Source: Solwaraspora sp. WMMD791
GTDB taxonomy: Bacteria; Actinomycetota; Actinomycetes; Mycobacteriales; Micromonosporaceae
Length of the DNA: 64,000 bases
Reading direction: 5' to 3'
Assembly: GCF_029581195.1 (NCBI RefSeq)
Contig: NZ_CP120737.1
Coordinates: 5,371,001-5,435,000 of the forward strand
Shown here: positions 35,201 to 43,196 of the stretch, one piece after another
Layout of the letters: each line of letters opens with the position of its first letter
Numbering within the stretch: the stretch's first letter is position 1
Position numbers and translations under genes: made by a program
The notes under the pieces: generated by a model
What the model saw: only the letters and a program-made list of their open reading frames with translations
The model's database searches: none
Told to the model about the DNA's origin: nothing

Positions 35201-35784
35201 GCGGGGTCGACCTCAGCCGACCCGGAACAGGCCCGGCTCGGGGTCGCGGTCGTCGACGCCGCCCACCGAACCGAGCTGCATGAAGCGTCGGAGTGCGTGC
35301 TCGACCGTCGACCCGACGGGTGTGGCGGTGTGCGGTGTCCGCCGTACCCGGGCCGGCCGCCGACGATCCGGCTCGACCCGCGTGCCTCGATGAATGCGAC
35401 CCTGTCCCACGGCAACTCCGTACCCTCGAGCGTGGTCTGTCCCACACGGTCCGGCCCCACTCTATCGTTGCCGACGGTGATCGTCGAAACATGCCCGCCG
35501 CAGCTGGTCGCGCGGCTGTCGTCACGTCGCCGGTGGTGCTGCGGCGCCGGTCGACCGGTGGCGAGAATGCCTTTGCTGACCTGTGTTTTCGGCTGCTCTC
35601 CTATGGATAGTGGAACACAGGTGGACCGAGTGGTCGACGCTGCGTCACGAGCGTGGTGGCCGGGTCGTGTCCGGTCACGTCGCGACCGTCTGTTCTCACT
35701 ATGAGTAATTACCATGCCGGGTCGCGGCGTCGGTCCGGTAGCGTCGTACCGGACGGGACGTCGTCCGATGGGGAGAGTGTGCGC
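35201..35784. other. 584-base region with possible decayed minus-strand gene
   Basis: I see no intact gene. On the minus strand, about 35470-35350 reads as a plausible protein segment (TTLEGTELPWDRVAFIEARG) and about 35310-35213 in another frame as STVEHALRRFMQLGSVGG ending in TGA at 35213. This looks like one small gene broken by a frameshift, but the evidence is codon pattern only. The right part should hold the promoter of the next gene. Confidence 0.3.
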
Positions 35785-36045
35785 GTGGGTTCGGTCGAAG
35801 AGGTCAAGGCGGGGGTCGCCCGGTTCGGTGACGAGCTCGGCCAGCAGGTCGGGGCGATCCGGGCGAGCGCGGAGGCGCTGAGCAGCAGCGGAGCCGCGTT
35901 GCGGGCGATCACCAGCGGGTCGAGCCATTCCCAGGTGGCCGAGACGATCGCCAAGGTGGAGCAGGCCAAGCAGAAACTGGCCGAGGCGGCGGCACTGGCG
36001 CAGAGCGCGATCGAGTCCAGTCGCGGCTACGCCGCGAGCTTCTGA
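35785..36045 (+). CDS. Small helical protein (DUF6244-like, tentative)
   Basis: This is an 86-residue protein, predicted almost wholly helical, with heptad-like patterns (VEEVKAGVARFGDELGQQVG; ETIAKVEQAKQKLAEAAALA) and a GSS linker between two helices. It has the WXG100-like size but no WXG motif. It resembles small helical proteins common in Micromonosporaceae; the DUF6244 link is from memory and tentative. GGGGAGA fits GTG 35785 best; ATG 35701 would add 28 residues. Its stop is five bases before the phosphatase start, suggesting an operon. Confidence 0.6.
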   Translation: MGSVEEVKAGVARFGDELGQQVGAIRASAEALSSSGAALRAITSGSSHSQVAETIAKVEQAKQKLAEAAALAQSAIESSRGYAASF

Positions 36046-36079
36046 TCCGATGCCGTCACTGGATCCGATGCCGTCACTG
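36044..36079 (+). repeat. Exact 18-base tandem duplication at the start of the phosphatase gene
   Basis: GATCCGATGCCGTCACTG occurs twice in a row. Each copy carries an ATG (36050 and 36068) in the same frame, so the gene has two equivalent starts and an MPSLDP duplication. Confidence 0.9.
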
Positions 36080-36943
36080 GACGACCTGCTGGCGGTCGCC
36101 GTGCAGGCGACCGCCCACGGGGCGGAGCTGATGCGGACCCGCGAGCCGGGACGGTTGGCCGGCAAGGGCGACCGGGACTACGCCTCCGAAGTGGACCTCG
36201 CGGTGGAGCGGGACCTGCGGGCCCTTCTCGCCGACCGGACCCCGCACATCGGGTTCCTCGGCGAGGAGGAGGGCACCAGCGGTGCCGCGACCGGCGGCGA
36301 GCAGTGGGTGCTGGATCCGATCGACGGCACGGTCAACTTCGCGCACGGCGTACCGCTGTGCGGGGTGTCCCTGGCCCTGGTCCGCGACCGCCGCCCAGTG
36401 GTCGGGGTGGTCGAGTTGCCGTTCCTGGGCGTCCGCTACACCGCGACCGCCGGTGGTGGCGCGTGGCGCGACGGAGAGCCGATCCGCATCCGGGGTGCGT
36501 CGCGGATCTCCGACGCGCTGGCCAACCTCGGTGACTACGGGGTCGGGGCGGGGTCGGGGGAGCGCAACGCCGTCCGGTTCGCGCTCACCAGGCAGGTCGC
36601 CCACCGTGCCCTGCGGGTGCGGATGCTCGGATCGGCCGCGATCGACCTGGTCTGGGTCGCCGACGGCCGCACCGACGTGTCGATCACGCTGTCGAACAAG
36701 CCGTGGGACATGGCCGCCGGCACCCTCATCGCCCGCGAGGCCGGGGCGGCGGTCGTCGACATCGACGGTACGCCGCACACCCTCGACTCGTCGGCCACGA
36801 TCGCCGCGCCGCCGCCGCTGCTCGACGAGGTGCTGGCGATGGTCGCGGCTGCGGTGTCGGAAGCCGGTGGTGCGGTGCCGGAGGCCGGGGCGGTGGCACC
36901 GAGTGCGGGCTTGCTCACACCTCGGGACGACCAGGTGCCCTGA
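36050..36943 (+). CDS. Inositol-monophosphatase-family phosphatase
   Basis: This 297-residue Mg-dependent phosphatase has family motif A WVLDPIDGTVNFAHG around residue 85-100, metal ligands in GEEEG before it and motif B KPWDMAAGTLIAREAG near 225. Substrates in the family include inositol-1-phosphate, histidinol-phosphate and 3'-phosphoadenosine phosphates; the sequence does not decide. No ribosome site is seen; translation is probably coupled to the gene ending five bases upstream. Two ATGs arise from an 18-base duplication. The C-terminal 30 residues are Gly/Ala-rich. Confidence 0.85.
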   Translation: MPSLDPMPSLDDLLAVAVQATAHGAELMRTREPGRLAGKGDRDYASEVDLAVERDLRALLADRTPHIGFLGEEEGTSGAATGGEQWVLDPIDGTVNFAHGVPLCGVSLALVRDRRPVVGVVELPFLGVRYTATAGGGAWRDGEPIRIRGASRISDALANLGDYGVGAGSGERNAVRFALTRQVAHRALRVRMLGSAAIDLVWVADGRTDVSITLSNKPWDMAAGTLIAREAGAAVVDIDGTPHTLDSSATIAAPPPLLDEVLAMVAAAVSEAGGAVPEAGAVAPSAGLLTPRDDQVP

Positions 36944-36984
36944 GCCGCCCACGCCCGTACACTCGCTGGAAGCACAACTTCATA

Positions 36985-37131
36985 CCTCATCCAGAGGGGC
37001 AGAGGGACACGGCCCGACGAAGCCCCGGCAACCACCCCGCATGACTCGCTCGGCGACCAGATCGCCTGAGGCCAGCGCGGCAGGTGCCAATTCCGTCCCC
37101 GTCGCAACGTGCGGCGCAGGGGAAGATGAGA
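36985..37131 (+). promoter_or_regulatory. SAM-I (S-box) riboswitch upstream of thrC
   Basis: The P1 strands CTCATCC near 36986 and GATGAG at 37125-37130 enclose the S-box core: AGAGGGGCAGAGGGAC, then GGCCCGACGAAGCC, CGGCAACC and, after a variable stem, GGTGCCAATTCC. These match the SAM-I consensus in order and spacing. SAM binding normally turns the downstream gene off. The P1 3' strand lies just before the threonine synthase ribosome site (AGAGGA), so control of translation start is likely here. Confidence 0.92.
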
Positions 37132-37143
37132 GGACGGCCTCGC

Positions 37144-38439
37144 ATGACGTCGCTGATCGACGCAACCACCAGCTCCGCCTCCGTCAGCTCCGCCAGCCCG
37201 GCGCGGGCGCTGGTCTGCCGTGGCTGCGGCACCGAGTATCCGCTCGCCGCGCAGCACGCGTGTTACGAGTGTTTCGGGCCGCTGGAGGTCGCGTACGACC
37301 CGGCGGCCATCGCCCGCGTCACCCGGGCCGACATCGAGGCGGGCCCGGCCAACATCTGGCGGTACGCCCCGCTGCTGCCCGCCGGGCAGGACCCGGCCAC
37401 CCGGGTCAGCCTGGATCCCGGCTTCACCCCGCTGGTCCCGGCCGCCGCGCTCGCCGCCGAGCTCGGCATCACCGGGTCGCTGTGGGTCAAGGACGACAGC
37501 GCGAACCCGACCCATTCGTTCAAGGACCGGGTCGTCTCGGTCGCGCTCACCGCCGCCCGTACGCTCGGTTTCTCCCGGTTCGCCTGCGCCTCGACCGGCA
37601 ACCTGGCCAACTCGGTGGCCGCCCACGCGGCCCGCGCCGGCGTACCGTCGATCGTCTTCATCCCCGGCGACCTGGAGCCCGGCAAGATCGTCACCACCGC
37701 CGTGTACGGCGGGGAGCTGGTCGCGATCGACGGCTCCTACGACGACGTGAACCGGCTCTGCAGTGAGCTGGTGGAGACCGACGAGTTCGCCGACACCGCG
37801 TTCGTCAACGTCAACGTGCGGCCCTACTACGCGGAGGGGTCGAAGACTCTCGGCTACGAGGTGGCCGAGCAGCTCGGCTGGCGGATCCCCGAGCAGGTGG
37901 TGATCCCGATGGCCAGCGGCGAGCTGCTCACCAAGGTCGACAAGGCCTTCGCCGAGCTGGTCGAGATCGGCCTGGTCGAGGCGCCGGCCAACGGCTGGCG
38001 GGTGTTCGGCGCCCAGTCGGCCGGCTGCAACCCGATCGCCACCGCGCTGCACCGCGACACCGACGCGATCGTGCCGGTGAAGCCGACCGGGATCGCCAAG
38101 TCGCTCAACATCGGCGACCCGGCGGCCGGGTTGTACGCGCTCGAGGCGGTCCGGCGCACCGGCGGCTGGATGGACTACGCCGACGACGACGAGATCCGCG
38201 CCGGGATCCGGCTGCTGGCCCGGACCACCGGGGTGTTCGCCGAGACCGCTGGCGGGGTGACCACGGCGGTGCTGAAGAAGTTGGTCGAATCCGGTCGGCT
38301 CGACCCGGCGGCGGAGACGGTCGTCTACAACACCGGTGAGGGTCTGAAGACGATCGACGCGGTGGCCGGGCTGGTCGGGCCGACGCACCGGGTCAAGCCG
38401 TCGTTGCGCTCAGTCCGCGAGGCGGGGCTCCTCGGCTGA
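37144..38439 (+). CDS. thrC: Threonine synthase
   Basis: This 431-residue PLP enzyme converts O-phosphohomoserine to threonine. It has an N-terminal zinc-ribbon-like cluster (CRGCG, CYECFG), PLP lysine in NPTHSFKDRVV, ASTGNLANSVAAHAA for phosphate binding and a long catalytic domain of normal length. ATG 37144 is preceded by AGAGGA; the in-frame ATG 37126 lies inside the riboswitch P1 stem and is rejected. Control by a SAM riboswitch puts threonine formation under methionine/SAM status, sensible because both pathways use O-phosphohomoserine or homoserine. A palindromic terminator follows. Confidence 0.93.
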   Translation: MTSLIDATTSSASVSSASPARALVCRGCGTEYPLAAQHACYECFGPLEVAYDPAAIARVTRADIEAGPANIWRYAPLLPAGQDPATRVSLDPGFTPLVPAAALAAELGITGSLWVKDDSANPTHSFKDRVVSVALTAARTLGFSRFACASTGNLANSVAAHAARAGVPSIVFIPGDLEPGKIVTTAVYGGELVAIDGSYDDVNRLCSELVETDEFADTAFVNVNVRPYYAEGSKTLGYEVAEQLGWRIPEQVVIPMASGELLTKVDKAFAELVEIGLVEAPANGWRVFGAQSAGCNPIATALHRDTDAIVPVKPTGIAKSLNIGDPAAGLYALEAVRRTGGWMDYADDDEIRAGIRLLARTTGVFAETAGGVTTAVLKKLVESGRLDPAAETVVYNTGEGLKTIDAVAGLVGPTHRVKPSLRSVREAGLLG

Positions 38440-38465
38440 CCGGCTGAACAGCGGTCAATCCCTTG

Positions 38466-38497
38466 ATCGGCCGGTCGGCGTACGCCGACCGGCCGAT
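38466..38497. terminator. Perfect 32-bp palindrome after thrC
   Basis: ATCGGCCGGTCGGCGT and its exact reverse complement form a 16-bp arm palindrome centred at 38481/38482. It is probably the thrC terminator. Confidence 0.8.
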
Positions 38498-38795
38498 GTG
38501 CTGTGTGCGGTCCGTAGTCAGAGTTTTGCCATAGGTTGAGAAAACACGCCCGCGGGGTCTTGACGACTGCACTTGCACCGCGCAGGATGCTCCGTGCGGG
38601 AGGGCGACTTGCCGTAAGGGCCTCGACAGAGCTTGGCAACAATCTCAACCCTGGGGTCCAACGACCAACAGCGCCGGCGGTGCTGTGCGAGCGCCCTCCC
38701 GACCAACGTCCGCCCCCGAGTCGCGCGGTCACCGCTCGCGTCGGGTGTCGGTAAATCGGTCGCGCGGGCGGCCCCGCCCCGTCACCCTCGACGGC
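38498..38795. other. 298-base intergenic region, no gene seen
   Basis: This stretch is less G+C-biased than its neighbours. GGTTGAGA (near 38533) and TCTCAACC (near 38643) are inverted about 110 bases apart and might bound a small folded RNA or a decayed element. No ORF here has convincing codon use. A weak CACCCT box seven bases before ATG 38796 may serve the next gene. Confidence 0.35.
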
Positions 38796-39809
38796 ATGGA
38801 CATCACCATCACCCCGCTGGATCCCGCCGATCCGACCACTGTCGATCAGGCGTACGGGATCAAAGCCGCCTCGGTTCACGTACCGGACATGCCGCCGTCG
38901 TCTCGCCCTTGGTTCGAGGCCACCATCGGCTTCCAGCGCAAGGACGAACGGATCGACCATGCCCTCGCGTACCTCGACGGCACCCCGGTCGGGCTGATCA
39001 AGCTCGAGTACCCGCTGCTGGACAACCTGGACAATGCCGGCCTGGACATCCAGGTGCTGCCCGAATACCGGCGGCGCGGCGTGGGGCGGGCACTGTACGC
39101 GTACGGGGTGGCGCAGGCCCGCGCCGCCGGCCGGACCCGGATCATGGGGCACTCGGCGGACACCATGCCGGGCGGGGTGGTCCGGGATCCGGCGCCGACC
39201 GCCTTCGCACAGTCGCTGGGCGCGAAGTCCGCGCTGGTCGAGGTCCGTCGCCGGCTCGACATCGACACGGTCGACCAGGTCGCCCTCGACGCGCTGCTCG
39301 CCGACAGCTGGCCACGGGCCGCCGGCTACGAACTGCTGACCTGGACCGGCGACGTTCCCGACGAGCACGTCGACGACATCGCCTACCTCGACGGCCGGCT
39401 GATCACCGACGCGCCAATGGGCGACCTGGCCTGGGAAGCCGAACAGGTCGACGCCGCCCGCATCCGCGAGTTCGAGGCGTTCCGCCGCGCCCAGGGCGTC
39501 CGGGGCTACCACGTCGTCGCCCGGCACGTCGACAGCGGGCGGATCGTCGCCTGGACCCACATCACCTGTCCGGCCACGCCCGACTGGCATGCGTTCCAGC
39601 AGATCACCATCGTCGATCCGGACCATCGCGGCCACCGGCTCGGGCTGATCGTCAAGATCGAGAACCTGCGGCTGGTGACGCGGCACGAACCGGCGCTGCG
39701 CTCCATCGACACCTGGAACGCCGACAGCAACCGCCACATGATCGCCATCAACGAGGCGGTGGGCTACCGGGCCGTCGACATCTGGCACAACTGGCAGCAG
39801 ACCATCTGA
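38796..39809 (+). CDS. Tandem GNAT acetyltransferase
   Basis: This 337-residue protein contains two GNAT folds. The first has a good acetyl-CoA motif (QVLPEYRRRGVGRALYAYG, around 90-108). The second (about 180-337) has ITIVDPDHRGHRLGLIVKIEN and IDTWNADSNRHMIAINEAVGY, as in mycothiol-synthase-like and other two-domain acetyltransferases. It lacks features allowing me to call it MshD. Substrate unknown. It is 61 bases upstream of paaN, which has its own promoter-like element. Confidence 0.82.
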   Translation: MDITITPLDPADPTTVDQAYGIKAASVHVPDMPPSSRPWFEATIGFQRKDERIDHALAYLDGTPVGLIKLEYPLLDNLDNAGLDIQVLPEYRRRGVGRALYAYGVAQARAAGRTRIMGHSADTMPGGVVRDPAPTAFAQSLGAKSALVEVRRRLDIDTVDQVALDALLADSWPRAAGYELLTWTGDVPDEHVDDIAYLDGRLITDAPMGDLAWEAEQVDAARIREFEAFRRAQGVRGYHVVARHVDSGRIVAWTHITCPATPDWHAFQQITIVDPDHRGHRLGLIVKIENLRLVTRHEPALRSIDTWNADSNRHMIAINEAVGYRAVDIWHNWQQTI

Positions 39810-39870
39810 GGCATCCGGTCCGGCTGTCGGTGCTGCCACCCGGCCGGCCGGTTGCGGCATGATGGCGTGC

Positions 39871-41547
39871 ATGACGGAGACCCCGCACCCCCTGTACGTC
39901 ACGCACGCCGACACCCTGGCCCGTGCGTTGACCGCGATCACCGAACGGGACTACTGGTCGGCGTACCCCGAGTCGCCGAGCCCACGGATCTACGGCGAGC
40001 ACGCCGCCGACGAGGGCGCCACCGCGTTCCGGGGCTACCTCGGCCAGGACTTCCCGCTGGACCAGGCCAGCGCCACCGGTGGCCCGGTGGCCACCGAGCG
40101 CAGCCCGTTCGGCGTCGAACTCGGCGTACGGTATCCGCGCCCCGACGTCGACCAGCTGATCGCCGCCGCCCGCGCGGCGCTGCCCGACTGGCGCGACGCC
40201 GGCCCGCGGACCCGGGCCGGGGTCTGTCTGGAGATCCTGGCCCGGTTGCACGCGCACGCCTTCGAGTTGGCCAACGCGGTGCAGTTCACCACCGGCCAGG
40301 CGTTCGTGATGGCCTTCCAGGCGGGCGCGACGCACGCCTTCGACCGGGCGTTGGAGGCGGTGGCGTACGCGTACGCCGAGATGACCCGCCACCCGTCCAG
40401 CGCCGACTGGGAGAAACCGGCCGGCCGGGGCGATCCGCTACGGATGACCAAGACGTACCACGTGGTGCCGCGCGGTGTCGCCCTGGTGATCGGCTGCCGC
40501 ACCTTCCCGACCTGGAACTCCTACCCGGGTCTGTTCGCCTCCCTGGTCACCGGCAATCCGGTGGTCGTCAAGCCGCACCCGGGCGCGGTGCTGCCGCTGG
40601 CGATCACCGTGCGGTACGCCCGGCAGGTGCTCACCGAGGCCGGCTTCGACCCGGACCTGGTGCAGCTGGCCGCCGAAGCGCCGGACGACCGGCTGGCGAC
40701 CGTCCTCGCCACCCACCCGCAGGTGCGCATCGTCGACTTCACCGGCTCCACCGAGTACGGCGACTGGCTGGAGGCCAACGCCCGGCAGGCCAGCGTCTAC
40801 ACCGAGAAGGCCGGCGTCAACACGGTCATCGTCGACTCCACGGCGGACTTCGCCGGCATGTGCCGCAACCTCGCCTTCTCCCTGTCGCTCTACAGCGGAC
40901 AGATGTGCACCACCCCGCAGAACATCCTGGTGCCCGCCGACGGCATCGACACCGACCAGGGGCACAAGAGCCTGGACGAGGTGGCCGCCGGCATCGCCAC
41001 CGCGATCGGCAAACTGACCGGCGACCCGGGCCGCGCGGTCGAGATCATCGGGGCGATCGGCGACGACGGCGTACTGCAGCGGCTCGCCGACGCCACGAAG
41101 CTGGGTGAGCCGGTCCTGGAGTCCCGCGAACTCGTCCACCCGGCCCACCCGGACGCGGTGGTCCGTACCCCGCTGCTGGTCAAGCTGGACGCGGCGGCCG
41201 AGGAGACCTACGGCCGGGAGTGGTTCGGGCCGGTGGCCTTCGTCGTCGCCACCGCCTCGACCGCGCAGAGCATCGAGATCTTCCGGCGGACCGTCGGTGC
41301 CCGGGGTGGACTGACCGCCGGCGTCCACTCGACCGACGAGCGGGTGCTCGACGAGGTCGAGGCGGCGGCGGTCGACGTCGGCGTGCACCTGTCGACCAAC
41401 CTCACCGGCGGCGTGTTCGTCAACCAGTCGGCGGCGTTCTCCGACTTCCACGCCACCGGTGCCAACGCCGCCGGAAACGCGGCGTTGACCGACGGGGCGT
41501 ACGTCGCCGGCCGGTTCCGCATCGTCCAGTCCCGTCGGCACCGCTGA
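39871..41547 (+). CDS. paaN: Phenylacetic acid degradation protein PaaN (aldehyde dehydrogenase family)
   Basis: This 558-residue protein is an aldehyde-dehydrogenase-superfamily member of the PaaN type. The ALDH core is visible: NPVVVKPHPGAVLPLAI (cofactor), VDFTGSTEYGDWLE, EKAGVNTVIVDSTA and catalytic Cys in YSGQMCTTPQNI. PaaN is linked to ring-opened phenylacetyl-CoA metabolism; the other paa genes are not in this window. ATG 39871 was chosen over 39859 because MTETPHPLYVTHADTLARAL is the natural N-terminus and CATGAT lies seven bases before it. No operon partner is evident. Confidence 0.85.
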   Translation: MTETPHPLYVTHADTLARALTAITERDYWSAYPESPSPRIYGEHAADEGATAFRGYLGQDFPLDQASATGGPVATERSPFGVELGVRYPRPDVDQLIAAARAALPDWRDAGPRTRAGVCLEILARLHAHAFELANAVQFTTGQAFVMAFQAGATHAFDRALEAVAYAYAEMTRHPSSADWEKPAGRGDPLRMTKTYHVVPRGVALVIGCRTFPTWNSYPGLFASLVTGNPVVVKPHPGAVLPLAITVRYARQVLTEAGFDPDLVQLAAEAPDDRLATVLATHPQVRIVDFTGSTEYGDWLEANARQASVYTEKAGVNTVIVDSTADFAGMCRNLAFSLSLYSGQMCTTPQNILVPADGIDTDQGHKSLDEVAAGIATAIGKLTGDPGRAVEIIGAIGDDGVLQRLADATKLGEPVLESRELVHPAHPDAVVRTPLLVKLDAAAEETYGREWFGPVAFVVATASTAQSIEIFRRTVGARGGLTAGVHSTDERVLDEVEAAAVDVGVHLSTNLTGGVFVNQSAAFSDFHATGANAAGNAALTDGAYVAGRFRIVQSRRHR

Positions 41548-41587
41548 GCCGCCCGCCCGGCGTCGACCGTCCCGTGCAGGCCTGGTA

Positions 41588-41660
41588 GGCCGGCGGATCG
41601 TTCCGTGCAGCGTGATCGGCCGGCGGATCGTTCCGTGCAGCGTGATCGGCCGGCGGATCG
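41588..41660. repeat. 30-base tandem repeat, 2.4 copies
   Basis: GGCCGGCGGATCGTTCCGTG plus CAGCGTGATC forms the unit; two exact copies (41588-41617, 41618-41647) and a 13-base partial third lie between the convergent paaN and peptidase genes. Confidence 0.85.
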
Positions 41661-41673
41661 CCCCGCCGGCCGG

Positions 41674-42543
41674 TCAGCGCGAGAGCGTGCGTACCGCGTC
41701 GGTGACCGCCGTCGCCACCGCCGCCGCGAAACCCAGGTCGAGCGTGTCCACGGTGTCGGTCGACCGGTGGTAGTGCGGGTTGCGGAAGTCGGCGGTGTCG
41801 CTGACCATCACGGCGAGCAGCCCGGCGTCCCAGTACGGCACGTGGTCGCTGCGGGCGACGTCGCCGCCCTGCCGCCGGGGCACCGGCAGCGGCACCACCG
41901 GCAGGGACGGCTCCTGGACCCAGCCGGCGGCCTGGAAGGCGGCCAACCACTGGCTGGACTCGATGCTGCCCACCACGGCGACGAAGTCGCCCCGGTCGAG
42001 CCCGTCGACGCCGCGTAGCCCGTCGCGCAGCCCTGCCGGGATCCGCTGACTGCCCACGGTGGCGTCGCGGTAGCCGATCATCTCCAGCACGACCGCCCCG
42101 GCGACGTGTACGCCGTCGCCGCCCAGCCGGGCGACGTGCGCCCGGCTCCCGGTGAACGGCACGTCGTCCTCCTCACCGCCGAACAGACAGAACCGGGGAC
42201 GCCGGGTCGGCGGGTCGGCGGCCAGCACCCGGGCGATCTCCAGCAGCCCGGCCACGCCGCTGGCGTTGTCGTCGGCCCCCGGGCTGCCGGCCACCGTGTC
42301 CCAGTGGGCGCAGACCTCGACGATCGGCCCGTCGGCCGGCCGGCCCGCGTCGGCGATCAGGTTGACCTCGTGCGGGGCGTCGCCGTACCGCTCGACGACC
42401 ACCCGGTGACCGGAATCCGACAGACGTCCGGTCAGGTAGTCGAGGACCGGGCCGGTCGCGGCCGGGTTGGTGTGATGTCGCGGCCCGTGCCGGGTCAGCT
42501 CCGAGATGTGGGTACGCAGCGCCGCGGCGCTGATGATCGTCAC
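41674..42543 (-). CDS. M28-family zinc aminopeptidase
   Basis: This 289-residue protein has the M28 two-zinc site: CAHWDTV (His and the nearby Asp), GADDNASG (bridging Asp), GGEEDD (catalytic Glu and ligand), EMIGYRD and the last His in NPHYHRSTDTVD. No signal peptide is seen, so it appears cytoplasmic, unlike many secreted M28 enzymes. It would remove N-terminal residues from peptides. The GTG start (MTIISAAALRT) lacks a clear ribosome site. It is convergent with paaN. Confidence 0.87.
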   Translation of the reverse strand: MTIISAAALRTHISELTRHGPRHHTNPAATGPVLDYLTGRLSDSGHRVVVERYGDAPHEVNLIADAGRPADGPIVEVCAHWDTVAGSPGADDNASGVAGLLEIARVLAADPPTRRPRFCLFGGEEDDVPFTGSRAHVARLGGDGVHVAGAVVLEMIGYRDATVGSQRIPAGLRDGLRGVDGLDRGDFVAVVGSIESSQWLAAFQAAGWVQEPSLPVVPLPVPRRQGGDVARSDHVPYWDAGLLAVMVSDTADFRNPHYHRSTDTVDTLDLGFAAAVATAVTDAVRTLSR

Positions 42544-42637
42544 CCGACCCTGTGTACCAACCGGGATCCACCGCCTCGGGTGGTGCCGGTCAGCCCGTCG
42601 GTGCGGGTGCCGTCGGGGCCGCCGCCGCAGGTGCCGG

Positions 42638-43183
42638 TCAGGCCGGGCGTCGCATCTGCAGCTCGGTCATGTCCGGCAGCGTCGGGTGCGGCAGGCGGAC
42701 CCCGGTGTCGGTGAACCCGAGCCGCTGGTACGCCCGCAGTGCCCGGTCGTTGCCGACCACCACCTCCAGCAGCAGCTCCGGCCGGCCCGCCGTACGCGAC
42801 CAGTCGGCGACCGCGTCGAGCAGGGCACCGAGCAGACCCTGCCCGCGCCAGGGCGGGCTGACGTAGACGGCGTACAGCACGGTGGTCGCCGGATCGTCGC
42901 TGGCGGCGTGCGCCCCGACGTGTGCCACGAACCGGCCGCCGGTGCGTCGCTGGGCCGGCCCGGCGGCGGCCTCCGCGACGAACTGGGCCAGCGTGGTGCC
43001 GGTGGCGGCGCGGGCGACCCGGGCGGCGTACTCGTCGTGGGGGCGGGCGGCCGCGTCGGCGAGGGTCTCGAGGTACGCCAGCGGCGAGTCGGCCAGCATC
43101 TCCAACCGCAGCGCCCGCATCCGCCCGGCGTCGTCGGGACCGATCCGGCGTACCGTCGCTGTGCCTGTCGCTACCTCGTTCAC
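42638..43183 (-). CDS. GNAT-family N-acetyltransferase
   Basis: This 181-residue acetyltransferase has motif A VYVSPPWRGQGLLGALLDAVADW around residue 100-120 (quoted in part: PPWRGQGLLGALLDA) and a C-terminal VVGNDRALRAYQRLGFTDTG, both standard for GNAT enzymes. GTG 43183 gives MNEVATGTATVRRIGPDDAG; the frame is open to 43222 but that would overlap the upstream gene. It follows the serine hydrolase on the same strand by 13 bases and may be cotranscribed. Substrate unknown. Confidence 0.85.
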   Translation of the reverse strand: MNEVATGTATVRRIGPDDAGRMRALRLEMLADSPLAYLETLADAAARPHDEYAARVARAATGTTLAQFVAEAAAGPAQRRTGGRFVAHVGAHAASDDPATTVLYAVYVSPPWRGQGLLGALLDAVADWSRTAGRPELLLEVVVGNDRALRAYQRLGFTDTGVRLPHPTLPDMTELQMRRPA

Positions 43184-43196
43184 GGGTATCTGCTTA

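Noticed and set aside
37126..37143. ATG 37126 as start of thrC
   Set aside because: It lies inside the 3' strand of the riboswitch P1 stem; ATG 37144 follows AGAGGA at proper distance.
38498..38795. Small minus-strand ORFs after thrC (about 60 codons each)
   Set aside because: Their codon positions show no consistent G/C bias, no ribosome site is seen and no family is recognisable.
41588..41660. Short CRISPR-like array
   Set aside because: The units are directly adjacent with no spacers, and there are no cas genes nearby.
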